DNA of 64,000 nucleotides. It comes from Chitinophagales bacterium (lineage in GTDB: Bacteria; Bacteroidota; Bacteroidia; Chitinophagales; UBA2359). The notes under the pieces were generated by a model that did no database searches, was not told the origin of the DNA, and saw nothing but the letters and a program-made list of their open reading frames with translations. The first letter of the stretch is position 1. Every line of letters starts with the position of its first letter. The translations under genes were made by a program, and so were the position numbers. Location of the stretch: contig JAWKLZ010000002.1 in the NCBI GenBank assembly GCA_041392475.1, positions 1,186,501 through 1,250,500 of the forward strand, in the 5' to 3' direction. Of the stretch, positions 37,163-46,394 are shown one piece after another.

Positions 37163-38032
37163 TTACTTCCAGTGAGATAAATCCATTTTCAAGAACTCCT
37201 CCAACTGCTCAATATCCTCCAAAAATAATTGTTTTAACCATATTCTATCCTCTTCTTTCAAAGGAGCATAATGGTCAGGTTTCAGATATAATTTATGAAA
37301 CCACTCATGGAAATTGTTTTTTTTAAGCCATTGAATAATTGGGCTTCCTCCAAAAGCAGAGATAGTGCGAACAATATGAAATTCAAATCTATTGATTAGT
37401 TTAGATTTTGTTTGTTTAGAGCTATTTGCTTTCAAATGAATATCCTCGGGCAAAAAATTCTCATCTACACCCAAAAAACGATACAGTTTTCGGACAGCCT
37501 TTGCTGGCGTATTTTTTACTTCTTCAAAAGTTAAAACACAAATTTGACTTTTGTCAAAATACTGAAGATATTTACTCAAGTACTTGAAGTACAACCCACG
37601 TTCTATGTATTCTTTTTCTTGCTGAACAGCCTCTAAAAAAGTTCTTTTTTCTTCCGCATGATAGTTTTTAGTCATTTGATAGTAAGAGTAAGCCCTATCA
37701 ACAGGATTGCGAAAACAGACAATCAACTTTACCTTTGGAAAAGTATTAAAAATTCTCTCAGGTGCATCAGGGTCACTAAAATAAATAGACGAATACTCTC
37801 CTTTCACACTGTCTATTGGACAGTGTTTGAAGTGATTGAAATACCACGACATTGGTTTATCTACACGCCAATTTTTCTTTTCAGAAACCCAAAAAGCATG
37901 AAAAGTGTTGAAGTACAATACTTTTTGTGGAATAGAAAGACAAATCTGAGGATGTGCTTCTAAAAATCGAGCAATCGTTGTAGAAGCCGACTTAGCAGTT
38001 CCAATACCAATAAAATCTATTTTATTTTCCAT
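37163..38032 (-). CDS. PAPS-dependent sulfotransferase
   Basis: 289 residues from the Met at 38032; the Met at 38047 would overlap the upstream gene by 11 bases. The 5'-phosphosulfate loop GTAKSASTTIARFL and the 3'-phosphate site FRNPVDRAYSYY are clear. It is paralogous to the gene at 10769 over the whole length, including a C-terminal DLSHWK shared by both. It probably sulfates the glycan assembled by this operon. Four bases follow the large membrane-protein gene. Confidence 0.85.
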   Translation of the reverse strand: MENKIDFIGIGTAKSASTTIARFLEAHPQICLSIPQKVLYFNTFHAFWVSEKKNWRVDKPMSWYFNHFKHCPIDSVKGEYSSIYFSDPDAPERIFNTFPKVKLIVCFRNPVDRAYSYYQMTKNYHAEEKRTFLEAVQQEKEYIERGLYFKYLSKYLQYFDKSQICVLTFEEVKNTPAKAVRKLYRFLGVDENFLPEDIHLKANSSKQTKSKLINRFEFHIVRTISAFGGSPIIQWLKKNNFHEWFHKLYLKPDHYAPLKEEDRIWLKQLFLEDIEQLEEFLKMDLSHWK

Positions 38033-38036
38033 GCTA

Positions 38037-39683
38037 TTAAAAATCATCTTTTATGTCTATGGTTTTGAGCCATTCATTCGATATCTCTAAGAATTGTTCA
38101 CCATCATAAAAAGAAGATCGAAAAAAAATGTTGACTTGTCTGACCTTCTCTTGCCCTCTAAAAGCTTCCTCCTTACCCCAATAATAATATTGTCCTCCAA
38201 GTGGTTTTAGGAAACGCCATCCTTTGGGTAAAATATGTTTTTTGCAGCCCTTATTGAAGTTTTGGAAGAACTTTTGAAGGTATATGTCGTGCCACTTTTC
38301 TTTATCTATATCTTTGTGACTTTTGCCAAAAGTAACTTCAATTTGCTGCAAAGTCGCTTTATTACCTTTTGAATCTACAATTCTATTCCGCAATTCTACT
38401 TGATTCACTTCCCCCAAATGCCCATAAGGTATTTTTCTATCCGTCAAAAACCAAGCATAGATTCTACCAAACAATCGCTCATGTGGATCCAAAAAATCAT
38501 TGTACAGACCATAGACTTTCCCACTTTCGCCCACCACTTCCCAATGTATCCGACCTGCAAATGGAGCATCCCACCAGCCCAATCCATTTGGTCGCCAAAG
38601 CCGAATATGGGTCAATGGCAAAACCACAGCAAGCAATAAAAACACCAGCTCATTTTGCCAAGTAAACAAAGCTGCAATGAGTTCAGCACCTGCAACATGA
38701 ATCCAAGACAAAAGTAATAGATTCGTAAAGATGTATTCCCAAAATAAAATACCTGTGCTTAAAAATATAAAAACGTGCATCATCCCGATTCCAACGATGA
38801 CCACACTTGCCACATAAGGATGCAATAGTAAAAATAGGGTGCTTGCTTCAAAAAACAAAGTCGCTAACTGCAAGGGCACATTTATTTTTTTCAAATACTT
38901 CAACAATTTCAACACTTTTTGCTCAGGCAAAAACTGCAACCAACCCCATGTATAAGCTGAAGCAACGATGAAATGCAAGCGGTTGTGAAAAACCCACGGA
39001 TATTTCCAAGTGGAAATCTTGACCTTTTTGGCAGCAGGTATCCAATAATGAGTAGCATATACTGCAAAAAGTAAGACCAAACAAGTTACAGTCGATTCAG
39101 AAGGCGTGATAGTCCATCCAAAATCTCCAATTTCTGCCACAAATCCCATACCTCCCAACACAATTAGGAACGTAAGCACACATTGCAGCATACGAATGGG
39201 CAAATGGTTGTGGTGCAGCCACCCTTTGAAGTAGTTGATGGAAGTAAATAGAAACACGACCATCATTGCAGGAAAAAAATATACCCCTATCGTACTGAAT
39301 ATCAACAAAATTCGCTCTTTACAAAGCGTTTTTCTTGTAACCAAGTCAATATCTGTCAAGACGTATTTCCACACTAAAATCCCCATCAATGATAAAACAA
39401 AAGGGCGAATACACGTACCTGAATCCAATAGTTGCCAATTGAGGTAAGGATAACAAAGACAACTCAATAACACAAATCCACAAGGCACCAACCACCGACT
39501 TCCCCATTTCTGGTCTAATTCCTCCAATTGGCTGCTTATGCGACTTCCAAAAATATCTTCCTCGTTGTGCAGCCAATCCAATTTTTGAGTGGAATAGCCC
39601 AAAATCAAATCATGTAGGGGTTTGTGCAAAAGCACAAACAAAAGCAACGAGAAAAGTACAGCTGTTGTCATATCCTCCTTCAA
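38037..39683 (-). CDS. Large polytopic membrane protein, unknown family
   Basis: 548 residues. About nine or ten membrane segments up to residue 360, then a soluble C-terminal domain of about 180 residues (from RIHWEVVGESGKVYGLYNDF). I considered the HTTM family because of the helix pattern but saw no convincing motif. The place in the operon, between flippase and sulfotransferase genes, suggests a role in glycan export, polymerisation or modification. 12 bases follow the flippase gene. Confidence 0.6.
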   Translation of the reverse strand: MKEDMTTAVLFSLLLFVLLHKPLHDLILGYSTQKLDWLHNEEDIFGSRISSQLEELDQKWGSRWLVPCGFVLLSCLCYPYLNWQLLDSGTCIRPFVLSLMGILVWKYVLTDIDLVTRKTLCKERILLIFSTIGVYFFPAMMVVFLFTSINYFKGWLHHNHLPIRMLQCVLTFLIVLGGMGFVAEIGDFGWTITPSESTVTCLVLLFAVYATHYWIPAAKKVKISTWKYPWVFHNRLHFIVASAYTWGWLQFLPEQKVLKLLKYLKKINVPLQLATLFFEASTLFLLLHPYVASVVIVGIGMMHVFIFLSTGILFWEYIFTNLLLLSWIHVAGAELIAALFTWQNELVFLLLAVVLPLTHIRLWRPNGLGWWDAPFAGRIHWEVVGESGKVYGLYNDFLDPHERLFGRIYAWFLTDRKIPYGHLGEVNQVELRNRIVDSKGNKATLQQIEVTFGKSHKDIDKEKWHDIYLQKFFQNFNKGCKKHILPKGWRFLKPLGGQYYYWGKEEAFRGQEKVRQVNIFFRSSFYDGEQFLEISNEWLKTIDIKDDF

Positions 39684-39695
39684 TTTTTTAGAAAA

Positions 39696-41039
39696 CTACC
39701 TCGACTTAAATTTCACATACTGCTCTTTTATCCACAGCCAATCTGTTTTTTGCGGTACAAAAAGCAAGTACAAAGGCCGTTTCAAATGAGGCAGTACGGA
39801 AAGCAACATATACAACGCCGTCAAACCATAGGCAGTAATAGATACATAGGCGGCACCAACAATACCATATATAGGAATGAACCAAAACCCTAAGAATACT
39901 GTTGCAGTCAAGCCAATATAAGTTCCTACAATACTGTGCCTTTGGCGATTATATGCGTTGTTGTAAATGTGTAAAATGTTGCGAAGGCTGCCAAATAATA
40001 TTCCAATAGACAGCAGTTTCATTGGAAAAACAGAGGCTACAAAAGCTTTTCCAAATACAAAAGGAACAATCACATCTGCACTAAACCATACACCAATAAC
40101 AAATAGGGTATAAAACATAACGAATCCTCTAAAAATAGTGCAAAATAGAAGTCCTCCGTTTTCTCTATTCATTTTGGTCAGATAGGGAAATAGTACGCTT
40201 CGAATAGATATGGTGAAATCCAACATAAAATTGGTGGATTGTGTGGCCAAAGCATACAGCCCCAAGGAGGTCGTTCCTTGATAAAATTCAATCAACCATA
40301 CATCTAAACGCTTATTTGTGTACTCAGCTAGTGAATATACATACTGCTTGGTTCCGTATCTAAAAAAAGGAATTAATTCTTCTCGAATAGAAATAGAAAA
40401 ATTGATTTCAATGGGGATTTTTTGAAGCAGCAATAAAGAGAATATAGCTACATTCACAAATTCAATCAAAACTACCCATGAAAAAATCGTGGTTATACTG
40501 CAATGATAATCAAATTGATGGCAATAAAAATATGGTATTGTAATGAAAATTATTTTCACAGCACTACTGATGAGTTCGTAAATATTCAGATACTTGAAGT
40601 TGATATAGCCTGCAAATATGCTCTGATATATTTTGGTTAGGTACTGGAATGAGAAAACGAAGAAAATGAATACCAAAAAAAAGGTAGCAGTATAAGAGGA
40701 AGGCAAAAACATAGATTGAAATAACCCTACATTGAAGTAAGTTAGTAAAAGAAACAAAGCCATTATGCCGATTGCTCCTACTATTAGAAAAAAGAGTATC
40801 CCCAATATTTTGGCGATAGGAATTTGTTGATTGACAGTAAAAAAAGTAGTGCTGGATCTCGAACCAAAACCCAGCAGCATTACCGCTATGTTGATATTTG
40901 TAATGATGAAAGTATAAACGCCATTTCCTTCAGGCCCAAGTAATCGAGTCAATAACACCATGTATATCAAAACACTTATTGCGCTGGGTATTTTGACGAG
41001 TACTGTGTAGAGTGTATCTTTTTCAAATGTTGATTTCAT
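39696..41039 (-). CDS. Oligosaccharide flippase (Wzx/MATE-like)
   Basis: 447 residues with about 12-14 membrane segments. It starts LVKIPSAISVLIYMVLLTRLLGPEGNG, the usual N-terminal helix and RLLG turn of polysaccharide transporters. It would move lipid-linked oligosaccharide across the inner membrane. Its start codon overlaps the GT4 stop by four bases (41036-41039), so the genes are translationally coupled. A second flippase gene of another subgroup is at 55700. Confidence 0.85.
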   Translation of the reverse strand: MKSTFEKDTLYTVLVKIPSAISVLIYMVLLTRLLGPEGNGVYTFIITNINIAVMLLGFGSRSSTTFFTVNQQIPIAKILGILFFLIVGAIGIMALFLLLTYFNVGLFQSMFLPSSYTATFFLVFIFFVFSFQYLTKIYQSIFAGYINFKYLNIYELISSAVKIIFITIPYFYCHQFDYHCSITTIFSWVVLIEFVNVAIFSLLLLQKIPIEINFSISIREELIPFFRYGTKQYVYSLAEYTNKRLDVWLIEFYQGTTSLGLYALATQSTNFMLDFTISIRSVLFPYLTKMNRENGGLLFCTIFRGFVMFYTLFVIGVWFSADVIVPFVFGKAFVASVFPMKLLSIGILFGSLRNILHIYNNAYNRQRHSIVGTYIGLTATVFLGFWFIPIYGIVGAAYVSITAYGLTALYMLLSVLPHLKRPLYLLFVPQKTDWLWIKEQYVKFKSR

Positions 41040-42148
41040 GTGTTGAACAATAGTTCTTCATATTTTTTGGTGAGGTTTGTCCAACTGTAATCGTGTATAA
41101 TTCTATGTCGAGCCAAATTACTCAGCTTTTCAATTTCAATAGGATTATTAATCAAATTCTTCAATACTTGCTGCAATAATTCAGGGTCTTCAGGAGCAAT
41201 TTTTACACCTGCATCTCCAACTGTTTCGGGACACCCCGATACATCAGAAGTAATGACAACACAAGCCGCTGACATGGCTTCTAATAAAGAAATACTGGCA
41301 TTTTCTTTTGCCGAAACGAGTGCGAAAATAGATGCCTGTCCCAGAAGATATTTGTATTTTTCTGAGGTATTGTCCAACCATCCATGAAGCACAATTTTGG
41401 TTTTAGACTTCTTTGCCAGTTGTACCAATGTTGGCATCATTGGCCCGTCACCTGCAATATGTACTTCAAACCCCATATCCTCTTTTCCTACCGACTGAAT
41501 TAGGTACTGAAAGCCCTTGCGGGCCAATAACCGCCCACTTGAAAAAATTATGGGTTTTTTGGACATTGGTAAATAAACATTGGGGTCAATTCCATTGGGG
41601 ATAAAGACAATTTTATCTTCAAAATCACCTACACGCTGCAAAAGCAATTTTTTTAAGTAAATAGAAGGCGAGATAATCTTTTCCGAATGTTTGATAATTC
41701 TTCTGAGCAAAGGAGGGGTCAAGCGGTGTAAAAACTGAAACCTATCAGGATTGTATCCAGGTACATCACTTCCATGTATGGTGATGACATACGGAACATG
41801 AAAGTTTTTTTTCACCCAATAAGCTAAAATACCTGTCGGAATCAAAAAATGACAGTGGCAAATATCGTATGAATAATGCTTCAGATGCTGCTTTAGAAAA
41901 GTCATTGCGCTCAGTAAATAACTGCCCTGTTCATAAGGATAACAGATGTTTGGTTTAGTTCGCAAACACTTTACTCGATAGATATGTATTCCTTCTTTTA
42001 CCTCATAAGTGGGCAAATCACCAAAAGACATAGTCACTACTCTCACTTCATGTCCTATGGCAACATACCTCCTAGCAATTTCATAACTCACAGGGCTAGC
42101 TCCACCTCCTACAGGAGGGAATTCGTAATTTAAGTATAATATTTTCAT
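41036..42148 (-). CDS. GT4-family glycosyltransferase (operon head)
   Basis: 370 residues, GT-B fold. N-terminal PPVGGGASPVSYEIARRY is the phosphate loop of GT4 enzymes; VITIHGSDVPGY, SSGRLLARKGFQYLI and the EX7E-like LEAMSAACVVITSDVSGCPET complete the active-site set. It heads a five-gene operon (GT4, flippase, membrane protein, sulfotransferase, phosphodiesterase-like). No specific promoter is recognised upstream. Confidence 0.88.
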   Translation of the reverse strand: MKILYLNYEFPPVGGGASPVSYEIARRYVAIGHEVRVVTMSFGDLPTYEVKEGIHIYRVKCLRTKPNICYPYEQGSYLLSAMTFLKQHLKHYSYDICHCHFLIPTGILAYWVKKNFHVPYVITIHGSDVPGYNPDRFQFLHRLTPPLLRRIIKHSEKIISPSIYLKKLLLQRVGDFEDKIVFIPNGIDPNVYLPMSKKPIIFSSGRLLARKGFQYLIQSVGKEDMGFEVHIAGDGPMMPTLVQLAKKSKTKIVLHGWLDNTSEKYKYLLGQASIFALVSAKENASISLLEAMSAACVVITSDVSGCPETVGDAGVKIAPEDPELLQQVLKNLINNPIEIEKLSNLARHRIIHDYSWTNLTKKYEELLFNT

Positions 42149-42226
42149 ATAAAAAAACGATTATACTATAATGTGTAGGCTCTATAAGATTTTTGTTTAT
42201 GATTCATCGAAGACCTTAGTGATAAA

Positions 42227-42303
42227 AGACTTTTGAAGTTTATTCTTGAAGACATAAGATATTTGAAAACCAGTACTTTCTTAAAAGGAAACTTCAAAAG
42301 TCT
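42227..42303. repeat. Hairpin-family intergenic repeat, copy 1
   Basis: Perfect 15-base arms AGACTTTTGAAGTTT (42227-42241) and AAACTTCAAAAGTCT (42289-42303) around a 47-base loop. Two related hairpins with nearly the same arm sequence and loop length lie at 46795-46873 and 58724-58801. Base changes in one arm are matched in the other. Confidence 0.6.
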
Positions 42304-42589
42304 CAACTCTTCAACTAAAAATGTAGATGAGCCATTTTTATGAAAAAAGTAAAGCTTGCATTAAGTAATGATTAAAAATTAACTCCCCGATTTAAAATTC
42401 TTATTTTAACTTTCATTCCTTACTTAAAAGTGGTTTAGGGGTAGAGCTACAAATTAATAGAGATCACTTTCAAAGCTAAGTTTTTTATTGATAGTTTCCA
42501 ATAACTGCCTCATAAATCCATTTATCAAAAAAAAAATAACCATCTTAGACACAAAGATAAATCTATCAATCAACCTTTAACAAATAGCA

Positions 42590-42627
42590 AAACGCCCTAA
42601 GTTTGATTTGTCAAACTTAGGGCGTTT
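42590..42627 (-). terminator. Strong hairpin terminator after Pmp3-tailed lipoprotein gene
   Basis: Seventeen-base perfect arms (AAACGCCCTAAGTTTGA and its complement) with a four-base TTTG loop, 51 bases past the stop of the minus-strand gene. Few rival structures; it could also stop transcription from the other side. Confidence 0.8.
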
Positions 42628-42678
42628 CCATTATAATTATTTAATAATCAATTGTTAATTACCACCATTACTAAATCA

Positions 42679-43392
42679 CTAATAATCTTCACCATATACA
42701 ATCAAGGCATGGATGATACCTGGTAACACAAATAACAAGGTCAACACAAGATTCAACCAAAAAGTAGAACCGATACCTCTACCGATGGCAACAGAAGCCG
42801 GAGGTAAAAAGAAAGCCAATACCAACCGAAGTATCTGATTATCACTTGCAGCCACTTCTTGACCATCTTTTTTGGCCTCTTTCATGGCTTTTTTCTGAAT
42901 TTTTATTTCCTTCATTAATGTCTGACGTACTTCCTTTTTCATCGTCCGCTTCTCTTTCTTAGAAAGCGTAGAATTACTCGCCAAGATTTCCATCTTTTGT
43001 TGGGCATCTTCCATTGCAGAACTCATAGCCACAGGTTGTTCAGTAGCAGTTGAAGAATTAAAAGTGGGTGTGTCAACTGCCAAAATTACCTCCTCATTGC
43101 TTGCAGTCATGATAGGTGTTTCTGATAAAACAGACAGATTTTCACTCACTTCAATGTTTTCTTCTATAATTGTTTGTGAAGATATTTCCGCTTTCATTGT
43201 TGCAGTAGAAGTCGGCACAATACGTTCAGTTTTAGCAACATAAGAACCTGTTCCTTGACCTGTGATTTTGAGGTCTTTATAGTATTCAGCTACTTCTGCT
43301 TGAGTCATTTTGGAGGACGAACAAGAGCTAAAAAACTGACAACATAAAACAACAACAGCGACTAATAATAAAGAGTGTTTCATTTTTTTCAT
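42679..43392 (-). CDS. Lipoprotein with C-terminal Pmp3/YqaE-like membrane domain
   Basis: 237 residues. A lipoprotein signal ends FFSSCSSS (Cys about residue 24). A long Ser/Thr/Glu-rich region and a Lys-rich helix (KKEKRTMKKEVRQTLMKEIKIQKKAMKEAKK) lead to a two-helix C-terminus, RLVLAFFLPPASVAIGRG and FWLNLVLTLLFVLPGIIHALIV, which is the Pmp3/UPF0057 proteolipid domain. Pmp3 proteins are normally about 50 residues and alone; here the domain is tethered to a lipidated protein. A role in membrane potential or stress is likely by family only. Confidence 0.8.
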   Translation of the reverse strand: MKKMKHSLLLVAVVVLCCQFFSSCSSSKMTQAEVAEYYKDLKITGQGTGSYVAKTERIVPTSTATMKAEISSQTIIEENIEVSENLSVLSETPIMTASNEEVILAVDTPTFNSSTATEQPVAMSSAMEDAQQKMEILASNSTLSKKEKRTMKKEVRQTLMKEIKIQKKAMKEAKKDGQEVAASDNQILRLVLAFFLPPASVAIGRGIGSTFWLNLVLTLLFVLPGIIHALIVYGEDY

Positions 43393-43476
43393 ACCAAAAA
43401 TAAAGGTTTAAAAGTTTAAAAAATGGTTTTACATTCTAAGGAGATGAATTTGCAGAAAAGTTGCATTTCCATTCCT

Positions 43477-43502
43477 AAAAACAGCGTTATAACGCTGTTT
43501 TT
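43477..43502. other. Perfect palindromic hairpin between divergent genes
   Basis: AAAAACAGCGTTA followed directly by its reverse complement, then two more T and a G. It has terminator shape but lies 85 bases upstream of one gene start and 186 upstream of the other, so it ends neither gene. It might end a small RNA or be an operator. The rest of the 295-base gap shows no gene. Confidence 0.55.
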
Positions 43503-43687
43503 TGCCAAAAGTTAACTTCTTTAAAAAATCAAATTCAATCATCAACCGTATTCTTAAAATTAATATTTTGTGAATCAATGTTTTATTGAAGTAAAAACTA
43601 TATTTTATTTTGATTGCATACTTTCTCTTTCAGAACCTTCCTACTTGTTTACCGTTTGAATGAAGAACCAAATTATACTGTTGACGA

Positions 43688-44680
43688 ATGAGATTTTTAT
43701 TATTAATCACCTTTGTAACTGCTTTGTTGTTAAGCTGTTCAAGCACTAAAAATGTGCAATTTACCACAAACGTTGCTGCTCCTAATTACAGCAACAACGA
43801 TCATTGGGCATCGCTTCCTTCCAAAAAAGACCCTGCCGATTTGGTGCCTGTGAATTCCCTCAAAAATGAGCAGGAAACTGCCAAAGTCGATGTATTTTTT
43901 GTGCATCCCACTACATTCACCAAAGGAGATGCATGGAATGTATCTATTGACAACCAAGAAATTAACGACAAAACAGATGATTCGACCATTAAACTCCAAG
44001 CGAGTGTTTTCAATGGTAGTGGTCGAATCTATGCACCCCGTTACCGTCAGGCAAATTTGAAGGTTTTTTACAAAGAAACGGGAACAACTCAGGCAAAACA
44101 GGCTTTGGATTTGGCTTATGAGGATGTGAAAACTGCTTTTCAATACTACCTTGACAACTACAACGATAAACGCCCCATCATCATCGCAAGTCACAGTCAA
44201 GGCACACTACACGCTACTAAGCTGGTGAAAGAGTTTTTCGACAATCCCGAATGGAAAGACCGTTTGGTAGCGGCTTATTTGGTAGGTTATCCTGTCCGCC
44301 CCAATGACTTCACATACATCGAACCCTGCAAAATGGCAGCCCAGACAAACTGCTATGTGAGCTGGAACACAAAAGGATGGAACTTTGACATGACCCCGTT
44401 CTATAAAGACGCAACTGCTACGAACCCAATTAATTGGACGATTGATGGCACTTACGCAAGCCGTGAGGAAAACAAAGGTGGTGTATTGAAGGGTTTTGAT
44501 GAAATCAAGCAAGGTATCAACGATGCTCAAACCAAAGATGGAGTGATTTGGATTCACAAACCCAAAATACCGTTTGCCTTTTTGTATTTATCTAAGAACT
44601 ACCACGTTGGAGATTACAATCTTTTTTGGATGAATGTGAGGGAAAATGTAGCGGAAAGGGTGGCGAATTATTTGAAGTAA
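43688..44680 (+). CDS. DUF3089 lipoprotein, alpha/beta-hydrolase fold
   Basis: 330 residues. The lipoprotein signal ends LLLSCSSTK. The DUF3089 domain starts with VDVFFVHPTTF (about residue 68), has IYAPRYRQANLKVF, and the nucleophile elbow ASHSQGT near residue 167. This is an alpha/beta hydrolase; the substrate is unknown. The C-terminal half has GYPVRP and a last His in YHVGDYNLFW. Transcribed away from the Pmp3-tailed gene and followed after 15 bases by a broken lipoprotein gene. Confidence 0.85.
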   Translation: MRFLLLITFVTALLLSCSSTKNVQFTTNVAAPNYSNNDHWASLPSKKDPADLVPVNSLKNEQETAKVDVFFVHPTTFTKGDAWNVSIDNQEINDKTDDSTIKLQASVFNGSGRIYAPRYRQANLKVFYKETGTTQAKQALDLAYEDVKTAFQYYLDNYNDKRPIIIASHSQGTLHATKLVKEFFDNPEWKDRLVAAYLVGYPVRPNDFTYIEPCKMAAQTNCYVSWNTKGWNFDMTPFYKDATATNPINWTIDGTYASREENKGGVLKGFDEIKQGINDAQTKDGVIWIHKPKIPFAFLYLSKNYHVGDYNLFWMNVRENVAERVANYLK

Positions 44681-44695
44681 AACTTATAATTACTA

Positions 44696-45490
44696 ATGAA
44701 ATATAGGCACTACTGCTTCATTCTAACTGTTTGTTTTATAGCAATTGGATGTAATCAAACCCCGAAACTAACTTTGGCGGATTTGAGATTCGTGAATTAT
44801 GAAAAAGATGCTATCGCTGCAAATGGGATTCACAAAACTTTAGCTATTTCAAAAAACAAAAAACAAAGACCTGAATCTTCTGATACCTTGGCTGTTTATA
44901 ATTACGACCAAAACGGCAATACTTTGGAAGAAAATTACTATGTGTTTTTTGGACCTTCAATAGATTACGAGTATGATAGCCTTGACTTTCTGACTCAGAA
45001 ACGATATACTACCGATTTTTCGGCAAGATTTGTTATCAGTTATGCACTTATTCCTGATAGTTTTCTATTAAAACAGTTTTGGGTAGGTTCAGATACAGAT
45101 ACTTGCTATTTTAGATTCAATAAGATGGGATAATTAATTGAAGCTATCGAATATACAAATGATGAAAGTCGTGGAATGCATCACCAAAAACTTTATGAAT
45201 ACGATGATTCACAACAACTTAGTAAACTCACATCAAAATCACTAAATTCTCAAAGATGGGTATTTGAACATGAATTCCCTCAAATAGACAGATTTATTGC
45301 TACAACAATCATAACAGACTTCTTTTATACAGACCAAAAATTGGATTCAACGATTACCAAGTACCACTATTCTTCAAATCCAAAATTCAATTTTAAATCC
45401 AAGACCATATACGATGAAAATGGGCTAAGGTACAAGACAATTGAAAAGGACACAATCATTACGACTTACATTCATGAGAAAATAAACTAA
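44696..45490 (+). pseudogene. Lipoprotein gene interrupted by in-frame TAA
   Basis: The frame starts with a lipoprotein signal (FIAIGCNQT), stops at TAA 45131-45133 after 145 codons, and then continues open in the same frame to 45490, giving 265 codons in all. The sense of the sequence runs through the stop: YFRFNKMG, stop, LIEAIEYTNDE..KLYEYDD. The spacing of Tyr/Asp and Gly-Leu-Ile is what YD/RHS-like repeat proteins show. A Lys or Gln codon turned to TAA is the simplest change. The first part may still be made. Confidence 0.7.
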
Positions 45491-45519
45491 AAAAGGCTTC
45501 CAGACAAAACTTCTTTGCA

Positions 45520-45636
45520 TTATAGTTCCCCTGCAATTAACAATATCTCATTCTCAATTTTTACAGGTATCCAAAGTCCATCATTTTTTAATTCTTCAAG
45601 GATGAAGGGGCTTGTATTAGAGAGCATTTTAAGCAT
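45520..45636 (-). pseudogene. Remnant of DUF3368 PIN-like toxin gene
   Basis: A frame of 38 codons reads MLKMLSNTSP directly joined to FILEELKNDGLWIPVKIENEI and IAGEL. The first part is the N-terminal Asp/Asn-Thr-Ser-Pro motif of DUF3368 proteins and the second is their extreme C-terminus (the Leu-Arg-x-x-Gly-Phe..Gly-Glu end). About 110-120 middle residues are missing, so this is an internal deletion. It overlaps the antitoxin relic end by 8 bases, as intact pairs do. Confidence 0.65.
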
Positions 45637-45856
45637 TCTCAAAATCATTTTGTAAATCCTCTATTTTTGTGCGAAACAAAGAAAACCCATATTTCTCCAT
45701 GTTTTTCATAAAGGTTTGTTTGTCGACACCTATCAAAGTTGCTGCTTGCCCCAATGATTTTTTTTCTCATGCATATAAACTTGAAGTCAACGAAAAAAGA
45801 AGATTTTTTTCATTTACTTCCAAACTATCAGGAAGTTGTAAAGTCAGTGTTTTCAT
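45629..45856 (-). pseudogene. UPF0175 antitoxin gene with in-frame TGA
   Basis: Seventy-six codons in one frame: MKTLTLQLPDSLEVNEKNLL..SLYA, TGA, EKKSLGQAATLIGVDKQTFM..YGFSLF. The second part is the helix-turn-helix of UPF0175 (SLGQAA, then Phe and YG). The stop falls in the LYEEGKLSLGQ linker, five positions before SLGQ as in the family, so no frameshift is needed. The partner toxin gene downstream is deleted as well. Confidence 0.7.
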
Positions 45857-45917
45857 GTTTAAATTATTTTCCTCAAAATATCTTAGACTTCAATAACAAC
45901 AATAAAAACTTTTACCT

Positions 45918-46394
45918 TCAATGCACCCTTTCCAAACCCTTCAATTCTACTCCATAGTCGTATTGCAAATCTTCATGCAAAGCGGTGATTTTCTTTTTGA
46001 TAAATGCAATTTGGCGGTAGTAGAGATTGCGTAGGCTTTCGCTGTTGGTGTGCGGAAATTTTTGTACTCTTTGACAGAAGTAAATCAACAATTCTACCTC
46101 TGTTTCTTTCTTGAGAGAATAGCGAATGTAGGTCTTGACCCTCCTCAAAATCTTGCGGATGCTCTTGTTGATGAAGTAGTAACTTTGGGTGTTGATTTGG
46201 TCAAAGGCTTCATTCATTTCGCTTTTCACTTCTGCAATGTAGTTTTCCTCGTCAGGGGCTTCAAAAAGCAGATAAGTGAGTAGTTCTTTATTTTCTTTTT
46301 TGAATTTGGACAAGCGCAAGCAAAGTTCGAGCAGTTCTTTGGCACTGCGGTTGTTGAGTTCATCTTTGAGTTGTTTGACGGTGGCAGTTTTCAT
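45918..46394 (-). CDS. Conserved helical protein, unknown function
   Basis: 158 residues, almost wholly alpha-helical and rich in Lys, Glu and Leu. No signal or membrane segment. The start MKTATVKQLKDELNNRSAKELLELC looks like a cytoplasmic adaptor. I recall similar Bacteroidota proteins but no function. It is preceded by an intergenic gap of 124 bases and has no operon partner. Confidence 0.65.
   Translation of the reverse strand: MKTATVKQLKDELNNRSAKELLELCLRLSKFKKENKELLTYLLFEAPDEENYIAEVKSEMNEAFDQINTQSYYFINKSIRKILRRVKTYIRYSLKKETEVELLIYFCQRVQKFPHTNSESLRNLYYRQIAFIKKKITALHEDLQYDYGVELKGLERVH

Larger units (their letters stand above)
42149..42678 (-). other. 530-bp intergenic region with inverted repeat and terminator
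   Basis: No coding sequence is supported. It contains an inverted repeat with long loop (42227-42303), an AT-rich stretch, and the terminator hairpin of the lipoprotein gene (42590-42627). The promoter of the GT4 operon must lie at its left end, but I recognise no clear box. Confidence 0.5.

Noticed and set aside
38037..39683. HTTM-family carboxylase-like protein
   Set aside because: The helix count is similar, but none of the motifs I would expect is visible.
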